From Clostridiales bacterium (GTDB lineage Bacteria > Bacillota > Clostridia > Saccharofermentanales > Saccharofermentanaceae): DNA of 64,000 bases. A program made the position numbers and the translations under genes. Positions 27,637 through 37,916 of this stretch are shown piece by piece; positions within the stretch are counted from its first letter, which is position 1, and the number at the start of each line of letters is the position of its first letter. The DNA is taken from the NCBI GenBank assembly GCA_017511005.1, contig JAFWLP010000032.1, forward strand, positions 1 through 64,000, written 5' to 3'. Below the pieces are notes generated by a model, which did not search any database, was not told the DNA's origin, and saw only the letters and a list, made by a program, of their open reading frames with translations.

Positions 27637-29331
27637 ATGAGAGTTTCCGAACTGTTTTTGGCAACACAAAGAGAGATACCTGCTGATGCTGAGATACCTT
27701 CACACAGACTGATGCTCAGAGCGGGCCTTATCCGCAAGATGGCATCCGGCGTTTATTCGTTCATGCCGATGGGATACCGCACCTACAGGAAGGTTGAAGC
27801 GGTCATAAGGGAAGAGATGGACAAGGCCGGCGCACAGGAGCTTATCATGCCTGCGCTGCTTCCCGCAGAGGCATATCAGGGTTCAGGCAGATGGGAGAAG
27901 TTCGGTCCTGAGATGTTCAGGCTGACGGACCGCGGCGGAAGGAGTTTCTGCCTTGGTCCCACACACGAAGAGCCTTTCACGGAAGCGGTAAGAGATTCCA
28001 TCAGATCCTACAAGCAGCTTCCCGTCACGCTCTATCAGATCCAGCACAAGTACAGGGATGAGAAGCGTCCGAGATTCGGCGTTATCAGGGCAAGAGAGTT
28101 CGTCATGAAGGATGCATATTCCTTTGACGTTGACGAGGCCGGCCTTGATGTCTCATACAAGAAGATGTACGACGCTTACAGGGCAATCTTCGACAGACTG
28201 GGACTCGACTATACGATCGTTGATGCCGATTCGGGCGCTATGGGCGGTTCTGGCTCACAGGAGTTCATGGTCAAGAGTGAAGTCGGTGAGGATGCGATCT
28301 GCTTCTGCGATGAGTGCGGCTATGCGGCAAACGAGGAAAAGGCCGGATGGACAAGAGGAGCTGCAGAGACGGCGGATGAGCTTGCCATCGAGAAGATACA
28401 CACACCTGACGTTAAGACCATCGAGGAACTCTGCGGTTATCTTGACTGCGGTCCGGATGCTTTCGTCAAGACGATCCTTTACAACATTGACGGAAGATTC
28501 GTTGCCGCAATGTGCAGAGGCGACCGTGACATCAACGAGACAAAGCTCGGCAATCTTTATGATGCGACAGAGATGGAGCTTGCAGCTTTCGCTGATGTTG
28601 AGCTGATAACGGGAGCAAAGGTCGGTTTCGCAGGTCCTGTCGGACTTAAGCAGAAGATCGACATCGTTGTTGACCCTGAAGTTACAGGCATGAAGAATTT
28701 CGTAGTCGGTGCCTGCGAGACTGACTATCACTTCAAGAACGTAAATATCGGAAGGGATTTCGAAGCAGATAAGGTTGCTGACATAACAAACGCAAAGGCA
28801 GGAGACATCTGCCCCAAGTGCGGCAAGGGTAAGCTCGGCATGGCCAGAGGCGTTGAGGTCGGTCACATCTTCAAGCTCGGCACCAAGTATTCCGATGCGC
28901 TGGGCTGTGTTTATCTGGACAACAACGGCAAGGAACACAGCATGGTAATGGGATGCTACGGCATCGGCGTATCAAGAGTCCTGGCTGCCATCATAGAGCA
29001 GTATCACGATGACGACGGTATCATCTGGCCGTCCATCGTTGCCCCTTACAAAGTCATCGTTGTTCCCACAAAGGCCAACGATGAGGAGATCATGGGCGTA
29101 GCAGAGAAGATCTACACAGACCTTCTGGCTGCAGGCTGCGAGGTGCTTATCGATGACAGAAACGAGCGTCCCGGCGTTAAGTTCAAGGATGCTGACCTTC
29201 TCGGAATTCCGCTCCGCATCACTGTCGGAAGAAGAGCCGGCGAAGGCATCGTGGAAGTCAAGAGAAGGGATTCGTCCGAAGCATCCGAGATTACTGTTGA
29301 CGAAGCGGTAAGGATCGCCGGGGAGATCTGA
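27637..29331 (+). CDS. proS: Prolyl-tRNA synthetase (bacterial type)
   Basis: 564 aa class IIa synthetase that charges tRNA-Pro. Motif 2 ([17 protein letters not shown]) and motif 3 ([11 protein letters not shown]) are clear. Between them lies the editing insertion (about 220-395) and at the end the anticodon-binding domain, so this is the bacterial form that hydrolyses Ala-tRNA-Pro. AAGGGAG site before the ATG. A small CPKCGKGK zinc-like patch lies near residue 390. The transglutaminase gene starts 2 bp after the stop, so it is probably co-transcribed. Confidence 0.97.
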   Translation: MRVSELFLATQREIPADAEIPSHRLMLRAGLIRKMASGVYSFMPMGYRTYRKVEAVIREEMDKAGAQELIMPALLPAEAYQGSGRWEKFGPEMFRLTDRGGRSFCLGPTHEEPFTEAVRDSIRSYKQLPVTLYQIQHKYRDEKRPRFGVIRAREFVMKDAYSFDVDEAGLDVSYKKMYDAYRAIFDRLGLDYTIVDADSGAMGGSGSQEFMVKSEVGEDAICFCDECGYAANEEKAGWTRGAAETADELAIEKIHTPDVKTIEELCGYLDCGPDAFVKTILYNIDGRFVAAMCRGDRDINETKLGNLYDATEMELAAFADVELITGAKVGFAGPVGLKQKIDIVVDPEVTGMKNFVVGACETDYHFKNVNIGRDFEADKVADITNAKAGDICPKCGKGKLGMARGVEVGHIFKLGTKYSDALGCVYLDNNGKEHSMVMGCYGIGVSRVLAAIIEQYHDDDGIIWPSIVAPYKVIVVPTKANDEEIMGVAEKIYTDLLAAGCEVLIDDRNERPGVKFKDADLLGIPLRITVGRRAGEGIVEVKRRDSSEASEITVDEAVRIAGEI

Positions 29332-29333
29332 TA

Positions 29334-30848
29334 ATGATCATGAGGCTAATAGCATCGCTGATGCTTTCCGCTTCTTTTCTCGCAGGCTTGTTTCCGTTCG
29401 CGGGTCTTCCCGGTATGGGTTTTCCCGGTGTTGTTGACATGAAGGTCAAGACCGCTCCGGCGTCATTTGATTCTTATGAACTGACGCTTGCGGACGGAGT
29501 TACCGTGGATATGAGTATCTCCGGCGACAGGATGATCTTCGATTCAAGCAAGGACAGGACGTATGACATTGCCCTCTCGAAATGTTCGAACAGCAGGATC
29601 GTGAGGAATTTTACCCGCGCCGGCGGAGTATTCGATGTTGAACTCGCGAGTTCAATGACTGAAGGCGAGCTCTATTATCTCTCACTGACCTACGACTGTT
29701 ACGGACGCACATTAACCAACAGCAACAACGTTATATACATGAGCGGTGATGAGATCTTTTTCTGGAGGACCGCAAATTACGAATACAATCTCGGGACATG
29801 TTCGGAGATGTGGACTGATGAGCAGTCTCTGAAAGAATGTCTTGAACCCCAGAACGACATCGAATGCGACGATCCGGTACTTATCGCATATTCAAACCAG
29901 ATCTGTGAAGGAGCTTCGGATGATTGGGAGAAAGCATTCCGGATATACACATACATCGCTCACGAGATGGCATATGACAACATTGAGGCTGACGGTGATT
30001 CCAAATCCACGCAGGACGGTGCTGTTGACATTTTAAGAGACGGCAAAGGCATATGCGAAGGTTTATCAAATGCCATGGTCGCACTTCTAAGGGCGCAGGG
30101 AATACCGGCGGTTGTTGAATTTGGTCTGGGTTACGGCGATTATGAACAGATGACCACGAGAGAGTATGAGGACGGAGAATATGCCGATCATGCATGGGCC
30201 GCGGTCTTCCTCGGCGGGAAATGGCATTTCCTCGATCCCACATACGACATAGCGAAGCAGTATAACGGTCCAAACGACATAGAAACGAGCAGCGGCAAAA
30301 CAGATTATTATCTGCTTCCTTTGGAATCTTTCTCGAACGATCATCTGATCATGGATGCCGATACAAGACACGGTATAGAATCACTTGGAAGCTGCGGGAC
30401 TGATGCCAAATACAAGATCTCAAGAGACGGAGTATGCTATATCTTCGGTTCAGGAAAGCTTAAGCTTCCTGCCGGTGTCAACGGTTTCAGCAAGGTGGTG
30501 TTCATGGATGACTGCACCATAGACACGATCGGGAAAAACTGTTTTGACGACTGTGATCTGATCACCACGGTGATACTTCCGGATACGGTCAGGACACTGG
30601 AGGATAATGCATTCAAATCCTGTGAGGATCTTGAGTATGTTTATATTCCCGAAGGCTGCAAAAAGATCGGATCACAGGCTTTCGATTTTTGCGATGAGTT
30701 AAGTTACGTTAGGGTCCCCGATTCCGTCACAAGCATCGGAGACTGGGCATTTGACGATTGTCCGAGGCTTTATATAAGCGTGCCGTCGGAATTGGCGGAT
30801 TTCTCGGACGGTTATTCAATGAAGCCGATGTATGTCGAGAAGAGATAA
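29334..30848 (+). CDS. Secreted transglutaminase-like protein with BspA-type leucine-rich repeats
   Basis: 504 aa. N-terminal signal peptide (about 1-22), a beta-rich region, then a transglutaminase-like/cysteine protease domain with the triad visible: Cys near 241 (GICEGLSNAM), His near 286 (ADHAWAAVF) and Asp near 301 (LDPTYD). The C-terminal 120 residues are LRR_5/BspA-like repeats (LPDTVRTLEDNAFKSC, IPEGCKKIGSQAF). Such proteins act at the cell surface on peptides or cross-links, with the repeats binding a partner. It follows proS by 2 bp; an ABC exporter follows by 46 bp. The first or third codon (both ATG) may be the start. Confidence 0.88.
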   Translation: MIMRLIASLMLSASFLAGLFPFAGLPGMGFPGVVDMKVKTAPASFDSYELTLADGVTVDMSISGDRMIFDSSKDRTYDIALSKCSNSRIVRNFTRAGGVFDVELASSMTEGELYYLSLTYDCYGRTLTNSNNVIYMSGDEIFFWRTANYEYNLGTCSEMWTDEQSLKECLEPQNDIECDDPVLIAYSNQICEGASDDWEKAFRIYTYIAHEMAYDNIEADGDSKSTQDGAVDILRDGKGICEGLSNAMVALLRAQGIPAVVEFGLGYGDYEQMTTREYEDGEYADHAWAAVFLGGKWHFLDPTYDIAKQYNGPNDIETSSGKTDYYLLPLESFSNDHLIMDADTRHGIESLGSCGTDAKYKISRDGVCYIFGSGKLKLPAGVNGFSKVVFMDDCTIDTIGKNCFDDCDLITTVILPDTVRTLEDNAFKSCEDLEYVYIPEGCKKIGSQAFDFCDELSYVRVPDSVTSIGDWAFDDCPRLYISVPSELADFSDGYSMKPMYVEKR

Positions 30849-30894
30849 AGATTGATCTATCTGTTCTCTGCAGATCGGACTTCACGGAGAGTTT

Positions 30895-31596
30895 ATGGCT
30901 TATATTGAATTTCGTGATGTGAAAAAAGTCTACAAGACAGGTTCGGTCAATGTAACCGCCCTTGACGGATGCGATTTCTTTATCGAGAAAGGTGAGCTCT
31001 GCGTCATCGTCGGACAGTCGGGCGCGGGCAAGACAACGCTTCTGAATATCCTCGGAGGAATGGACAGGCTTTCTTCCGGCAAGGTCTATCTTGACGGCAA
31101 AGAGATATCCGTTCTGAGCGCTAATGAACTGGCGCTGTTCAGAAGACAGAATGTCGGATTCGTTTTCCAGTTCTATAATCTGATACCGAATCTTACCGCA
31201 TATGAGAATGTCGAGATGGCGGCGCAGCTCGTAAAAGATCCGATCAACTGCGATCTCCTCATGAACGAAGTAGGTCTGGTGGACAGAAAGAACAATTTCC
31301 CGGCTCAGCTCTCCGGCGGTGAGCAGCAGAGGGTATCGATAGCAAGAGCAATAGCAAAGAATCCTAAGCTTCTGCTCTGCGACGAGCCTACGGGAGCTCT
31401 TGACTACCAGACAGGCAAATCCATTTTGAAGCTCCTGCAGTCGCTCAGTACCGAGAAGGGCATGACTGTCGTAATAATCACGCACAACTCGGCTCTTACC
31501 GCGATGGCTGACAGAGTCATCAAAGTTAAGAACGGCAGGATAATGAGCAACATAGTCAACGAGAACCCGGTAAACGTAGATAAGATCGAATGGTAA
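30895..31596 (+). CDS. ABC exporter ATPase (MacB/LolD type)
   Basis: 233 aa. Walker [10 protein letters not shown] near residue 40, signature [14 protein letters not shown] near 139, Walker [13 protein letters not shown] near 160, H-loop in IITHNS. The T-G-A-L-D sequence after Walker B is typical of the MacB/LolD/FtsE class, which pairs with FtsX-like permeases. The next gene is that permease and overlaps its end by a few bases, so they form one transporter. Confidence 0.95.
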   Translation: MAYIEFRDVKKVYKTGSVNVTALDGCDFFIEKGELCVIVGQSGAGKTTLLNILGGMDRLSSGKVYLDGKEISVLSANELALFRRQNVGFVFQFYNLIPNLTAYENVEMAAQLVKDPINCDLLMNEVGLVDRKNNFPAQLSGGEQQRVSIARAIAKNPKLLLCDEPTGALDYQTGKSILKLLQSLSTEKGMTVVIITHNSALTAMADRVIKVKNGRIMSNIVNENPVNVDKIEW

Positions 31597-34500
31597 TGAG
31601 TCCTTACGTCAAGACGATATTAAGATCTATCAGAATGACAATGCCCAGATTTATCGCTATTTTCGCGATAATCGCTTTGGGTGTCGGTTTTTTCGCGGGA
31701 CTTAAGATAACCACGCCTTCGATGATAGTAACGGGCGACAAATACACGAAAGACCTGGCCCTGTTCGATTTTAAGTTCCTGTCGACCATAGGTTTTACCG
31801 ACGATGACATCAGTGAACTTGGCAAGCGCACTAACTGCGTAGTCGAGGGAGCTTATTCGGCGGACTGTTCGGCATATCTTGGAGACAGCAAAAGTGCCGA
31901 TACCGTACGTTTTCTGTCGATCACGGATAAAGTCAACAGGATAAGACTCGAGACAGGACGTCTCCCGAGGACTCCCGATGAGATCGTGATCGATGCGTAT
32001 AAGGTCCCGTCAATAGAGCCCGGCACAAAACTGGTCATAGCTGACGAGACGAGTGATGATTCCCTGAAGATGTTCAAATACAGGGAATACACCGTCGTGG
32101 GCACTGCAAGGACACCCGTATACATGAACTTCCAGAGAGGCACATCAAACGAGGGCTCCGGCAGTGTCTCATATTATGTATGCGCGCTTCCCGGAGCATT
32201 CGACTCGGAGTATTACACTGAAGCATATCTTTACGCGGACACGGGTTTGTTTATCTATTCCGACGAGTATAAAGAGTGGGCGAAAAGTTCGGAGGCCAAA
32301 TATAAGGTCATCCTGAAGAACGTCATCGATGAAAGATTCGAAGATGCGTTGAGGGAGGAATACGACAAGCTTTACGAAGGCGTTGATGAATTCAATGAAG
32401 GCATCGGTGATGCGCGAAAAGAACTCGAAGATGCCCGCCAAAAGCTCGATGATGCCAAGAAGGAACTTGAAGATGCCCAGGCCGAACTCGACAAGAACCG
32501 TGCCGAACTGGATGAGGGCAAGGCCACTTTGGATGAGTCCGCGCAGCAGATCTATGAATACGGGCAGGAGCTTTACACGACCAAGGCGCAGCTGGATGCG
32601 GCGCAGGAAAGGGCAGAGAGTTCAAAGGCTGAACTGGACATTCTCGAGAAAGAGGTCAGCGATCTTTACGAAGAGATCACCAACGGCCGTTCGGAGCTCA
32701 GGATCGCGCGTGCTGAGGTGGCTTCCAGAAGAGCAATTCTTGATTATGCGGTAACCTCTTACAGATCCTCGATAGAGTATCTTGATAAATCAATCGAGAA
32801 CAATAAGGCAAAGCTTGAAGAGGCGTCAAATGACTGGGAGAAACAGTGGATAGAAGCCCAGATCAAATCCGGGGAGGATTCCCGCGCGAATCTTCAGAAG
32901 ATGCTGGATGATGCCGATAAGGAACTCAAAGAGCTTGATGAAAAAGAAGCAGGATTTGATGATACCGAGAAGTCTCTGAACAATAAGAAAAAGGCTTACG
33001 ACAGCAAGATCGCCGCCTATAACGATAAGTTCCAGTCCTATATGTCGGATAAGCTCCAGTATGAAATGGGGATCAGTTCGTACGAGAGCTCAAAGGCCCA
33101 ATACGACAGTGCCTATGCGCAATATGCCAACGGTCTTGCACAGTACAATGACGGTCTGGCTCAGATCGAAGACGCACAGGAGCAGATAGATGACGGCTGG
33201 AAAGAGTATAAGGAAGGATTGTACGAATACTGGAAAGGTTATTCCGAATTCGAGAATACCGCGGGGAATACCTTCAGGATCAATCTTGAATACGGATATG
33301 AGATGCTTGACAGTGTAGACGATCCCGATACTTACATTCTCGGAAGGGATAAGAATACGGGCTATGTCTGTTTCGATAACGACGCACAGATCGTTGACGG
33401 AGTAACGACCGTATTCCCGATATTCTTTTTTGCCATCGCGGCACTTGTATGCTCCACGACGATGAGCAGGATGGTCGGTGACGAGAGAGGCATAATCGGC
33501 ACGATGAGGGCTCTCGGATTCTCAGATCTTGCGATCGTAATGAAATTCGTCATCTATTCGGGACTGGCTTCCGTTCTTGGATGCATCCTTGGATTTGTGG
33601 GAGGAACGAAGCTGTTCCCGTGGGTAATATGGGAATGCTACAGGATGATGTACGGTTTCTCTGATCTTACGTTCACTACGAGCCTTCCTCTGTTTTTCTT
33701 TACCCTGGCTGCATCTCTCTTATGCACGGTAGGTGTTACCGTCGTTACTGCGCTCTCGGCACTGAAGGGCATGCCTGCCGAACTCATCAGGCCCAAGGCA
33801 CCGCTTCCGGGTAAGCGTATCCTCCTGGAGTATGCCGGATTTGTCTGGAAGAGGATGAAGTTCCTTCACAAGGTCTCACTGCGTAATGTTTTCCGCTTCA
33901 AAAAGAGAATGTGGATGATGATCGTCGGAATCGCCGGCTGTACCGCGCTCCTTCTTACGGCATTCGGTCTTTACGATTCGGTATGCAACCTCGTCAACGT
34001 CCAGTACGACAACATAATGAAATACGACCTCTCGGTAACTTTTGACGACAGATACAGGCAATATGAACTTGAGGACGCGGCAAAGGCAGTATCAGGTCTG
34101 GGCATCAGTTACGATTATGCCATCGTAAAGAACGATCAGGCCAAGAATAACGGCTCGGGATATGTAAGAGATGTTGATATGTACATATCCGATGATCCTT
34201 CAATACTGAAGATATTCGGCCTTGCGGATGATAAGACCGGAGAGGACATGCCCTGGCCCGAAGACGGTACCATAGCCATATCCAAGAAGCTTGCGGTAAA
34301 GAACAATATCAAGGCGGGAGACAGTATAACATTGTTATACGGGGACGATGAGCACGAAGTGACGCTCGTTGTAAGCGAGATATTCATGAATTACACGTTC
34401 CACTATGCTTATATGACACCCGATACATACAGGGAGGCATTCGGAAGGCCATATACTCCCGAGACGCTCCTCATCAAGACGGAAAACAAGCTGCAGGGTG

Positions 34501-35003
34501 ATTCCTATAAGATCGCCTCTTATCTTTCCGAGAATTATGACGTCAAGACCTGGTCAGCGACGTCAGACTTAAGGGAGAGCTTTGCCAAGACCATGGAACG
34601 CATGAATTACATCATAGTACTCGTTGCCGTCTGCGCGGCGCTGCTTGCATTCATAGTTCTCTTCAATCTTAACAACATCAACATCACCGAACGTATCAGG
34701 GAGATTGCCACGCTCAAGGTCATGGGCTTCAACCGCATGGAGACTGGAGCCTACGTCACGCGTGAGAACATCCTTCTCGTGATTATGGGTTACATCGTGG
34801 GAATTCCGTTTGGATTCCTGCTTCACAGGTTCGTTATGTCCAAGATAGAGATGGACATGACAACATATGATATCAGGATCATTCCGATGAGCTTTGTTTA
34901 CACGATCGCCCTGGTCATCATATTCTCCACGATAGTCAATCTTGTCATGCAGGCCAAGATCGAGAAGATCGACATGGCTGAATCGCTGAAGAGCGCGGAA
35001 TAA
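31590..35003 (+). CDS. FtsX-like ABC permease with large extracellular coiled coil
   Basis: 1,137 aa. One N-terminal helix (about 15-37), an extracellular domain with a long coiled coil rich in Lys/Glu/Asp/Ala (about 250-545), then FtsX-type helix bundles (about 608-745 and a second half with helices near 780, 1010-1030, 1055-1080 and 1100-1125). This is the Firmicutes family of FtsX permeases with a stalk, which belongs to the MacB-like mechanotransmission class. Substrate unknown; antimicrobial peptide, lipid or lipoprotein handling are options. A second ATG at 31596 overlaps the ATPase stop by one base and is an equally good start. Confidence 0.93.
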   Translation: MVMSPYVKTILRSIRMTMPRFIAIFAIIALGVGFFAGLKITTPSMIVTGDKYTKDLALFDFKFLSTIGFTDDDISELGKRTNCVVEGAYSADCSAYLGDSKSADTVRFLSITDKVNRIRLETGRLPRTPDEIVIDAYKVPSIEPGTKLVIADETSDDSLKMFKYREYTVVGTARTPVYMNFQRGTSNEGSGSVSYYVCALPGAFDSEYYTEAYLYADTGLFIYSDEYKEWAKSSEAKYKVILKNVIDERFEDALREEYDKLYEGVDEFNEGIGDARKELEDARQKLDDAKKELEDAQAELDKNRAELDEGKATLDESAQQIYEYGQELYTTKAQLDAAQERAESSKAELDILEKEVSDLYEEITNGRSELRIARAEVASRRAILDYAVTSYRSSIEYLDKSIENNKAKLEEASNDWEKQWIEAQIKSGEDSRANLQKMLDDADKELKELDEKEAGFDDTEKSLNNKKKAYDSKIAAYNDKFQSYMSDKLQYEMGISSYESSKAQYDSAYAQYANGLAQYNDGLAQIEDAQEQIDDGWKEYKEGLYEYWKGYSEFENTAGNTFRINLEYGYEMLDSVDDPDTYILGRDKNTGYVCFDNDAQIVDGVTTVFPIFFFAIAALVCSTTMSRMVGDERGIIGTMRALGFSDLAIVMKFVIYSGLASVLGCILGFVGGTKLFPWVIWECYRMMYGFSDLTFTTSLPLFFFTLAASLLCTVGVTVVTALSALKGMPAELIRPKAPLPGKRILLEYAGFVWKRMKFLHKVSLRNVFRFKKRMWMMIVGIAGCTALLLTAFGLYDSVCNLVNVQYDNIMKYDLSVTFDDRYRQYELEDAAKAVSGLGISYDYAIVKNDQAKNNGSGYVRDVDMYISDDPSILKIFGLADDKTGEDMPWPEDGTIAISKKLAVKNNIKAGDSITLLYGDDEHEVTLVVSEIFMNYTFHYAYMTPDTYREAFGRPYTPETLLIKTENKLQGDSYKIASYLSENYDVKTWSATSDLRESFAKTMERMNYIIVLVAVCAALLAFIVLFNLNNINITERIREIATLKVMGFNRMETGAYVTRENILLVIMGYIVGIPFGFLLHRFVMSKIEMDMTTYDIRIIPMSFVYTIALVIIFSTIVNLVMQAKIEKIDMAESLKSAE

Positions 35004-35037
35004 AAAAGGCCTGCCGGGATTAGCGGCAAGCCCTTTG
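35003..35037. terminator. Bidirectional terminator between permease and araC-type gene
   Basis: Arms at 35005-35016 and 35024-35036 pair with one bulge (GGC[C]TGCCG with CGGCAAGCC). On the minus strand a TTTTTTATT run follows, so it mainly serves the AraC gene; it can also stop the permease transcript. Confidence 0.75.
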
Positions 35038-35055
35038 ATATAAATCAGCAACGTA

Positions 35056-35808
35056 TCACTCTTCGGAGTCGCCCATCCAGCTCTGGTGATAATTCTTGCG
35101 GCGGTATTCTTCGGGTGTCATGCCTGTCGATTTCTTGAATACCTGGATGAAGTGTGACTGCGATGAGAAGCCGAGGTAATTGGCGATGGTAAGGGAAGAC
35201 TCGTCCAGATGCCTTAACATGTTGCATGCGACGTTGATCTTCTGGTCCCTAATGTAACGGCTAAGCGTTATGCCCATTTCCTGTTTGAAGAGCTTGGAAA
35301 GATAGCTCGAATTGAGAGACAGCGAGTCAGCAATGGATTCCACCGTAAGGTTCTCCTGGATGTGGGATCTTATGTAGTCGATGGCTACGACTATGTGGCG
35401 GGAAACAACACGGTTCTTGGACAGATCGCTCATCTTGCGGCAATACATGCGGAGCATGTCGTTCTGGACACTATAGACTTCGTCAATTGTGTTAGCCGCA
35501 TCGATCATTTCGATGTAAATGTCGCTAAGATTATAGGCAACGGAGATCTCGAGGCCTGCTTCGATGCAGAAACGGCTTACAAGGGCAGTGAGGATGACCG
35601 TGTGATATTTGACGTTGCGGACGTTGTCGGGGCTTAATACACCCAGTACCTGAGTCGCGCCGATCGTCTTGAGGGCCTCTTCAAGTCTGTGCATGTTACC
35701 GCTCGCAACCAGTTCATAAAAGCTTATCTCATGGTTATATGCGACCTGGCGGTCACCGGATTCGCCTTCGTCCATCAGTCTTTTGGCAAGTTCTTTCTCG
35801 ATGTTCAT
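35056..35808 (-). CDS. AraC-family transcriptional regulator
   Basis: 250 aa. The C-terminal 100 residues hold the two helix-turn-helix units of HTH_18, with HIQENLTVESIADSLSLN, the second helix block IANYLGFSSQSHF and the ending FKKSTGMTPEEYR. The N-terminal 150 residues are helical and not a cupin, with no ligand domain I recognise. The divergent operon (acyltransferase, aminopeptidase P, hydrolase) starts 216 bp away and is the obvious candidate target. GGGGAA precedes the ATG. Confidence 0.92.
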   Translation of the reverse strand: MNIEKELAKRLMDEGESGDRQVAYNHEISFYELVASGNMHRLEEALKTIGATQVLGVLSPDNVRNVKYHTVILTALVSRFCIEAGLEISVAYNLSDIYIEMIDAANTIDEVYSVQNDMLRMYCRKMSDLSKNRVVSRHIVVAIDYIRSHIQENLTVESIADSLSLNSSYLSKLFKQEMGITLSRYIRDQKINVACNMLRHLDESSLTIANYLGFSSQSHFIQVFKKSTGMTPEEYRRKNYHQSWMGDSEE

Positions 35809-35858
35809 GGATATTCCCCTTTACGAGCAAAAAGCAAAATGTCATATCTATATCAAAA

Positions 35859-35887
35859 ATTTTATATTTCTTTTCTCGAAGAGTAAA
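35859..35887 (-). promoter_or_regulatory. Putative promoter of the AraC-type gene
   Basis: Minus-strand TTTACT (35887-35882), 17-bp spacer, TAAAAT (35864-35859). Confidence 0.5.
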
Positions 35888-35961
35888 GCATACTTTCGAA
35901 TATAGGTTTGAGAAAAATTATTACAAAGTCGGAGAACAGGGCGTTTGACCGCAAAATCTTA

Positions 35962-35990
35962 TTGAGTTATTTCCCGAAAAGTAATAAAAT
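35962..35990 (+). promoter_or_regulatory. Promoter of the acyltransferase-pepP-hydrolase operon
   Basis: TTGAGT (35962-35967), 17-bp spacer, TAAAAT (35985-35990). It lies downstream of the longest possible start of the first gene, which supports the shorter ATG start at 36025. Confidence 0.65.
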
Positions 35991-36024
35991 TTTTACGGTA
36001 GAAAAGATGGAGGTATGTGCATTA

Positions 36025-36681
36025 ATGACCGATGAACTCAAAGACATTATCTATGCCGATCTGTTCAGATACACCGGTAATGCACGCCGCTATAAGAACA
36101 TCTATGCATGCTATCTTGAAGAGAGAAGGTCATCACCGGAATTCAGCTACATAAGCGTCATGAGACGCACCAGGTATTATGCTGACCAGCTCAAGAAGTA
36201 TGACGGCTTCAAGAAGAAGCTTTTCCAGATCAAGTTTGCAGTAAGTAACTTCAGACTCGACCGCTTAAGCCGCAAATACCATTTCCAGATACCTTACGAC
36301 ACGGAGATCGGCAAGGGATTCTATCTTGCGCATTTCGGACGTGTAATTATCCACCCGAAGAGCGTTATCGGACATAACGTTAACGTTTCTACCGGTGTCG
36401 TCATCGGTACGCAGTTCAGAGGTAAGCGGAAGGGTTCACCTCATATCGGCAATTACGTATGGATCGGCGCAAATGCCGTTATCGTAGGCAATATCAGGAT
36501 CGGCAACAATGTGCTCATCGCACCGGGCGCATATGTAAATTTCGACGTGCCTGACGGTTCCATCGTTATCGGTAATCCGGGCCTCATCAGAAGGTCGCCG
36601 GGTGCTACGCTGAATTACATTAACAACACCATTCTCTTCGACGAATACAATGTTCGTTCGGACGGAGTCAAACAGTGGTAA
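36025..36681 (+). CDS. Hexapeptide-repeat acyltransferase (serine acetyltransferase-like)
   Basis: 218 aa. After an alpha-helical N-terminal region (about 1-95) comes a left-handed beta-helix of hexapeptide repeats: IPYDTEIGKG, then IGHNVNVSTGVVIG, IGNYVWIGANAVIVGNI and IGNNVLIAPGAYV, ending in a coil. His in YLAHFGRVIIHP sits where CysE places a catalytic His. The order resembles serine acetyltransferase and polysaccharide O-acetyltransferases; absence of a cysK neighbour argues for the latter. ATG at 36025 has GGAGGT 9 nt upstream. It overlaps pepP by 7 nt. Confidence 0.82.
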   Translation: MTDELKDIIYADLFRYTGNARRYKNIYACYLEERRSSPEFSYISVMRRTRYYADQLKKYDGFKKKLFQIKFAVSNFRLDRLSRKYHFQIPYDTEIGKGFYLAHFGRVIIHPKSVIGHNVNVSTGVVIGTQFRGKRKGSPHIGNYVWIGANAVIVGNIRIGNNVLIAPGAYVNFDVPDGSIVIGNPGLIRRSPGATLNYINNTILFDEYNVRSDGVKQW

Positions 36682-37916
36682 AGCCTTCAGTCTACAGACA
36701 GAACAGAGAGCGCTTTGCCGCCGCGTTGCCGGACCGCACCGCGGCGCTGCTTTTCTCGGGCGAAGAAAAGCATATGTCGAGAGACTCCGATTACAGATTT
36801 TTTTGTGACCGCAATTTCTTCTATCTTACCGGTCTGGAGCGTCCCGGCTTTGTGCTCGTGATAGAGAAAAACGGCGGTGAGGTCAGTACTCATATCTATG
36901 CACCGGCACGTGATTCAATGAAGGAACGCTGGCACGGCAAGAGAATGGACCATGCGGAAGTGGCAGACCTTGCAGGGCTTTCCGCCGATGATGTCCTCGA
37001 TCTCGAGAAGTATGAGGAGAAAGAGTTCGAACTCATCAAGAATACTGAAATAAGCATCTATCTGGATAAGTCTTCCGTTATGCATAAGCCTTTCGAGCTG
37101 ATGAAAAAGATCGAAAAGGACGGCCGGAAGGCCTGTGACCTGTCGGAGATCACCACTTCGCTCCGCCTTGTCAAACAGCCGTATGAGATCGACGCCATAA
37201 GGGAAGCGGCAAGGATAACCGAAGAGGCGATAGATGAGATGAAGAAGCTGATCCGCCCCGGTATTTCCGAGTATGAACTCTATCTGAAGCTTGAATATGA
37301 GATGGCAAAGAGAAGCTCGATGTCGTTTGCTTTCGAGACCATAGTCTCATGCGGAAGGAACGCGTTCTATCTGCACCATTCCGACCCGGAGAAGGACGGT
37401 GACGGTATCGCCGTAGAAGGCTCGATAATACAGGTCGATGTCGGTGCCAGATCTGACGGTTACTGCGCGGACATCTCAAGAGTTTTCTTTGTTGGTGCCC
37501 CTCAGAATGAAGACGACAGGAGAATGAAGCTGCTGGAGCTGATAAAGGCTCTCAGAAAGGCTGCTTTCGAATATATAGCACCCGGGAAAACATTTGCCGG
37601 GCTTAATTCACAAATGTATGACATTGCGGGCAAATGGCTTGCGGGACAAGGTCTAATATCTGATAATTTTACAGTGGAGGAAGTGCGCCGATATTACTGG
37701 CACAACACCTCTCACTACCTGGGACTTGACGTTCATGATGTCGGTCCGAGGGACAGGGAATTTGAAGCAGGTAATTGTCTTGCAGTCGAACCCGGTGTTT
37801 ATATCCCCGAGTGGGATACGGGATTTCGGATCGAGGATGACTGCCTGGTTACTGAAAACGGCTGTCAGCTCCTGAGCTCCGGGAAGGACAGCCCGGAGGG
37901 TATAATTGTCGGATAA
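36675..37916 (+). CDS. pepP: Xaa-Pro aminopeptidase (M24B)
   Basis: 413 aa metallopeptidase that removes an N-terminal residue preceding proline. An AMP_N domain (about 1-125) is followed by the pita-bread domain. Metal ligands are visible: Asp in QVDVGARSDGYCADIS (two Asp), His in HNTSHYLGLDVHD, Glu in AVEPGVYIP, and Glu in RIEDDCLV. GTG start overlapping the acyltransferase end, with GGAG about 7 nt upstream. The hydrolase gene overlaps its 3' end by 11 nt. Confidence 0.95.
   Translation: MVKPSVYRQNRERFAAALPDRTAALLFSGEEKHMSRDSDYRFFCDRNFFYLTGLERPGFVLVIEKNGGEVSTHIYAPARDSMKERWHGKRMDHAEVADLAGLSADDVLDLEKYEEKEFELIKNTEISIYLDKSSVMHKPFELMKKIEKDGRKACDLSEITTSLRLVKQPYEIDAIREAARITEEAIDEMKKLIRPGISEYELYLKLEYEMAKRSSMSFAFETIVSCGRNAFYLHHSDPEKDGDGIAVEGSIIQVDVGARSDGYCADISRVFFVGAPQNEDDRRMKLLELIKALRKAAFEYIAPGKTFAGLNSQMYDIAGKWLAGQGLISDNFTVEEVRRYYWHNTSHYLGLDVHDVGPRDREFEAGNCLAVEPGVYIPEWDTGFRIEDDCLVTENGCQLLSSGKDSPEGIIVG

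Noticed and set aside
35908..36024. Longer N-terminus of the hexapeptide acyltransferase starting at 35908
   Set aside because: A good promoter lies inside that stretch and a GGAGGT site fits the ATG at 36025, so the upstream codons would not be transcribed.
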